Of a DNA stretch of 64,000 bases, positions 60,911 through 64,000 are shown in pieces. The stretch comes from Chryseobacterium sp. FH2 (lineage in GTDB: Bacteria; Bacteroidota; Bacteroidia; Flavobacteriales; Weeksellaceae): positions 248,001 through 312,000 of the forward strand of contig NZ_LFNE01000004.1 in the NCBI RefSeq assembly GCF_001045455.1. Direction: 5' to 3'. A model generated the notes under the pieces. It ran no database searches and was not told the DNA's origin. It was given only the letters and a program-made list of their open reading frames with translations. The first letter of the stretch is position 1. Each line of letters starts with the position of its first letter. The position numbers and the translations under genes are program-made.

Positions 60911-61209
60911 ATTCAAAGTTCCCAAAATCATAATTTTATTAATTTTGAAATCTGTTTGAGTAATAATATTAGGCTCATTAATTTTTCATGAAGATATATT
61001 CTCATTTCATATCACGGTCATTAGTATTTTCTATTTTCAGGAAGCATTCCTAATTATGATATTTTCATAACTTGTATGTTTAAAATAAAGGGAAGAAATA
61101 GAGAAAATTTTCTGGCAGGTTCCTTACATTAAACTAACAAACAATCCGCTTAACTTACTAACTTTATGACAATTATAGTAAAGGCAGGTAACAGAAAAAG
61201 CAGCATCTT

Positions 61210-62352
61210 ATGACAAATAAAGATTTTAATTTTCAAAAAGGCTTTACATTCAGTAAACATATTCCTGAAGAAATATCACATTTTGACCGGGTTTTTGATG
61301 TTTTCAAAGATTTGCTTACCCATACTTCAGGTGATATCGAGGAAGCTTTTGAATGGCTCGATATGCTTGATAAAGAATATAACATTTTTAATGATGAATA
61401 TTCCCTCGAAGATTTTGAGGAAGATTTAAAAAAACGCGGATATATCAAGGAAGATAATGATCCTAAAGATGGCAATTCAGGATCCGGAAAAGGCAAAAAT
61501 ATATTGACCGCAAAATTAGAGGCTGCTTTACGTGAGTACGCATTAGATCAGATATTTGGGAAACTGAAAAAAAGCGGGATAGGAAATCATCGTACCCCAA
61601 AAGCAGGAATCGGTGACGAGCGGGATGGTGAAAATCGTTCCTATCAATATGGAGATGATTTGTCCCTGGTAAATATGACGGAAAGCTTAAAAAATGCTCA
61701 GATCAATAACGGGATTTCGGATTTGCGCCTGACAGAAGATGATCTTATCGTAGAAGAAACCAAGCATAAAGCGCAAATGAGCACTGTTTTGATGATCGAC
61801 ATCAGCCATTCTATGATTTTGTATGGTGAAGACCGCATCACCCCTGCCAAAAAAGTGGCAATGGCATTGGTAGAATTAATTAAACGAAAATATCCCAAAG
61901 ATTCCATTGACATTATTGTTTTCGGAAATGAAGCCTGGCCTATTAAAATCAAAGACCTTCCCTACCTGAAGGTTGGGCCTTATCATACCAATACTGTTGC
62001 CGGTTTAGAACTGGCAATGGATATTCTTCGCCGAAAAAGAAATACCAACAAGCAGATTTTTATGATTACTGACGGAAAGCCAAGTTGTATTAAATTGCCT
62101 ACCGGAGAATTTTATATGAATAGCTATGGCCTGGATGAAATGATTATTACCCAATGTCTGAATAAAGCGGCACAAGCAAGAAAATTGAAAATTCCCATCA
62201 CTACCTTTATGATTGCACAAGATCCTTATCTGCGACAATTTGTGGAAGCATTTACGGCTCAAAATAAAGGAAAGGCTTTCTTAACAGGTCTTTCAGGTTT
62301 AGGACAAATGATTTTTGAAGATTACGAAAAAAATAGAATTAAGAGAATATAA
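61210..62352 (+). CDS. VWA-domain protein partner of a MoxR/chelatase-type AAA ATPase
   Basis: The 380-aa protein has an N-terminal helical part and a Gly/Lys-rich linker. The von Willebrand A domain (about 190-380) has an intact MIDAS motif DISHS in VLMIDISHSMILYG and FMITDGKPSCIKLP. No signal peptide or membrane helix, so it is cytosolic. It lies 6 nt before an AAA+ gene. Such pairs resemble magnesium-chelatase D/I or MoxR-VWA systems, in which the VWA protein binds a metal and the client while the ATPase remodels it. The client is not identifiable here. Confidence 0.88.
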   Translation: MTNKDFNFQKGFTFSKHIPEEISHFDRVFDVFKDLLTHTSGDIEEAFEWLDMLDKEYNIFNDEYSLEDFEEDLKKRGYIKEDNDPKDGNSGSGKGKNILTAKLEAALREYALDQIFGKLKKSGIGNHRTPKAGIGDERDGENRSYQYGDDLSLVNMTESLKNAQINNGISDLRLTEDDLIVEETKHKAQMSTVLMIDISHSMILYGEDRITPAKKVAMALVELIKRKYPKDSIDIIVFGNEAWPIKIKDLPYLKVGPYHTNTVAGLELAMDILRRKRNTNKQIFMITDGKPSCIKLPTGEFYMNSYGLDEMIITQCLNKAAQARKLKIPITTFMIAQDPYLRQFVEAFTAQNKGKAFLTGLSGLGQMIFEDYEKNRIKRI

Positions 62353-62358
62353 AAGAAA

Positions 62359-63813
62359 ATGAAAAACGATATTACATTCAAGGAATTAAAAGATTCCGGC
62401 TATACTGATAAAACAATTAATCAGGAAATCCAGGCAAATTTAATTACAAAAATTAAAGCTAAAAAACCTGTATTTGAAGGTCTCTGGGGATATGAAGATT
62501 CTGTAATTCCGCAATTAAAAAAAGCTATTCTTGCCGGTCACCATATTAATCTTTTAGGGTTGCGAGGGCAGGCAAAAACGAGGATAGCGAGAAGTATGGT
62601 GAATCTTCTTGATGAATATATTCCGGTTGTAAAAGGTTCTGAGATTAATGACAGTCCATTTCAGCCCATTTCAAAATACGCAAGAGATCTTATTGCAGAA
62701 CTTGGTGACGAAACTCCGATTTCATGGGTACACCGTTCCGATCGTTTCTTTGAAAAACTGGCAACACCCGATGTGAATGTTGCTGATCTGATTGGTGATA
62801 TCGATCCCATAAAAGCAGCGACCTTAAAGCTTCCTTATTCAGACGAGCGTGTTTTACATTACGGGATGATTCCGCGTGCGAACCGTTCCATATTTGTACT
62901 AAACGAACTGCCGGATTTACAGGCAAGGATCCAGGTTTCCTTATTTAATATTTTGCAGGAAGGAGATATTCAGATTCGTGGATTTCAATTGAGAATGCCT
63001 CTTGATATCCAATTTGTTTTTACTGCAAACCCTGAAGATTATACCAACCGGGGAAGTATTGTAACTCCTTTGAAAGATAGAATTGGATCACAGATTTTCA
63101 CACATTATCCAAAAACGATTGCTCTCGCAAGGCAGATTACGGAGCAGGAAGCGATGATTTCGAGTGGAGATAAGTCACAGATACAAATTCCCAATCTGGC
63201 AAAAGATCTTTTGGAAGAGGTTGCTTTTGCTGCACGTAACAGCGAATATGTAGATGCAAAAAGTGGCGTAAGTGCAAGACTCACCATCAGTGCTATGGAA
63301 AATCTAGTAGCAGCAGCAAAATTGCGCTTAATAGAAACAAATGCTGAAAAGACTTCCGTTCGTCTGCTTGATTTTATGTCAATCATTCCGTCGATAACAG
63401 GAAAAATTGAGCTTGTCTATGAAGGTGAACAGGAAGGTGCGGATTACGTGGCGAAAATATTAATTGATAAAGCCGTTATGGTACAATTTGAACATATTTT
63501 CCCCCGAATATCCAAACTGGAAAAAGAAAGCATAAAAACTCCGTACACCGACTTAATCAAATGGTTTAACAAGAATCATCTTGAACTCAATTACACTGAC
63601 ACGGATGAAACGTTCTACAACAAGCTCAACAGCGTAGCTCCTTTAGTAGCAGTAGTTGAGGAAAATGCTTCAGAATTGAGTATGGAAGATCAAAATTTTT
63701 GTAAAGAATTGGTTTTATGGGCATTAACTATCAGTAAAAAATTAGATAAATCTGAAAATCAAACTGCTTTTACTTTTGATTCTGCGGATATTGGTCAGTT
63801 TTTACGTAATTAA
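62359..63813 (+). CDS. MoxR/magnesium-chelatase-like AAA+ ATPase
   Basis: The 484-aa protein has a P-loop of MoxR style, LLGLRGQAKTRIARSM, and a Walker B region IFVLNELPDLQARIQVSLFN in which the usual Asp is Asn (VLNE in place of the hhDE motif). Sensor I appears as FVFTANPEDYTNRG and the arginine-finger stretch as PLKDRIGSQIFTHYPK. A C-terminal helical part of 200 residues follows. Paired with the upstream VWA gene it should form a hexameric chaperone-like machine. The Asn at Walker B seems, from memory, a feature of this subfamily and not a lesion. Confidence 0.86.
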   Translation: MKNDITFKELKDSGYTDKTINQEIQANLITKIKAKKPVFEGLWGYEDSVIPQLKKAILAGHHINLLGLRGQAKTRIARSMVNLLDEYIPVVKGSEINDSPFQPISKYARDLIAELGDETPISWVHRSDRFFEKLATPDVNVADLIGDIDPIKAATLKLPYSDERVLHYGMIPRANRSIFVLNELPDLQARIQVSLFNILQEGDIQIRGFQLRMPLDIQFVFTANPEDYTNRGSIVTPLKDRIGSQIFTHYPKTIALARQITEQEAMISSGDKSQIQIPNLAKDLLEEVAFAARNSEYVDAKSGVSARLTISAMENLVAAAKLRLIETNAEKTSVRLLDFMSIIPSITGKIELVYEGEQEGADYVAKILIDKAVMVQFEHIFPRISKLEKESIKTPYTDLIKWFNKNHLELNYTDTDETFYNKLNSVAPLVAVVEENASELSMEDQNFCKELVLWALTISKKLDKSENQTAFTFDSADIGQFLRN

Positions 63814-63853
63814 GGTATATTCTAATTGAAAAACCATAAAACTTATTAAAAAG

Positions 63854-63881
63854 AAAGGAGCCATTAATAAATAGCTCCTTT
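63854..63881. terminator. Terminator between the AAA gene and the next, convergent gene
   Basis: AAAGGAGC (63854-63861) pairs perfectly with GCTCCTTT (63874-63881) around a 12-nt loop, followed by a T-rich run on the plus strand. Confidence 0.8.
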
Positions 63882-63901
63882 TTCCTTTTTTTATATTTAA
63901 A

Positions 63902-64000
63902 TTATTCATAGTATTCTCTTATCAGACTTTTTCTTTCACCGGATTCCAGATCAATATATTCGAACTTTTTATACTGACAGAAAGATCCCATATCCTTATC
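63902..64000 (-). CDS. C-terminal fragment of an unidentified protein (cut by window end)
   Basis: The minus strand is open from 64000 to a TAA at 63902, encoding the last 32 residues, which include SFCQYKKFEYIDLESGE and end SLIREYYE. It lies directly after a terminator, in the right place for the 3' end of a convergent gene. Too little is visible for a family call. Confidence 0.6.
   Translation of the reverse strand, partial: DKDMGSFCQYKKFEYIDLESGERKSLIREYYE

Noticed and set aside
61113..61127. Second sigma-54-like promoter (TGGCAGGTTCCTTAC) before the VWA gene
   Set aside because: The -12 GC is replaced by AC and no inverted repeat lies at enhancer distance; weaker than the 58056-58071 site.
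62359..63813. Walker B Asn as evidence of an inactive or decayed ATPase
   Set aside because: All other motifs are intact and, from memory, related proteins carry NELPDL; treated as a family trait, not a lesion.

Overview
The window looks like chromosomal DNA of a Bacteroidota bacterium, most likely a Chryseobacterium/Elizabethkingia-type flavobacterium. The DNA is AT-rich, genes lack strong Shine-Dalgarno sites, several starts are preceded by the Bacteroidota -7 promoter motif TAnnTTTG, and the gene content fits (large FtsX-type permeases, CHASE3 hybrid kinases, a fused NIS siderophore synthetase, a MocR regulator beside biotin genes). No phage, IS element, CRISPR array or rRNA was seen. The one RNA gene recognised is tRNA-Ser(UGA).

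Layout. 1-6.1 kb: a cut FAD monooxygenase divergent from an AraC regulator, a lone membrane protein, a MaoC hydratase, and a three-gene reductase/AraC operon. 6.3-13.1 kb: a secreted-protein operon that reads as a highly divergent chaperone-usher pilus system (two small pilin-like subunits, a PapD-like chaperone, a two-domain adhesin-like protein, a 932-aa usher-like barrel) with an AraC regulator in front; this is the best candidate for an undescribed system. 13.2-13.6 kb: tRNA-Ser and convergent terminators. 13.9-20.6 kb: an FMN-barrel-like protein and a biotin operon (diiron ferritin-like protein, bioF, bioD, bioB, bioA), divergent from a MocR regulator. 22.4-31.6 kb: a hydroxamate siderophore locus (TonB receptor, PLP decarboxylase, NIS synthetase-GNAT fusion, N-hydroxylase, MATE exporter) interrupted by two palindromic intergenic repeats, one of which supplies the hydroxylase start codon. 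31.7-34.4 kb: a GH88 hydrolase, a tail-anchored SDR and a small orphan. 34.5-41.8 kb: a six-gene signalling operon (two histidine kinases, two single-domain receivers, CheR- and CheB-type enzymes) with no chemoreceptor. 42-45.3 kb: an intergenic region with hairpins and a tiny ORF, then an AsmA-like protein. 45.4-50.1 kb: ergothioneine genes egtD and egtB in one run with an ABC transporter whose permease carries a circularly permuted substrate-binding domain. 50.2-52.1 kb: small stress-type proteins, AlkB and a DUF892 ferritin-like protein with a histone-H1-like tail. 52.1-60.9 kb: a MacAB-TolC-like efflux operon divergent from an NtrC-type regulator and its kinase, with a sigma-54 promoter and an upstream inverted repeat visible between them. 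61.2-63.8 kb: a VWA/MoxR-AAA pair. The window ends in the tail of another gene.

Three themes recur. Surface and secretion: pilus-like operon, efflux pump, AsmA. Metal and redox handling: siderophore, ergothioneine, ferritin-like proteins. Dense signalling: three AraC regulators, one MocR, the sigma-54 two-component system and the CheB/CheR cluster. Functions are inferred from motifs read by eye; no database search was possible.
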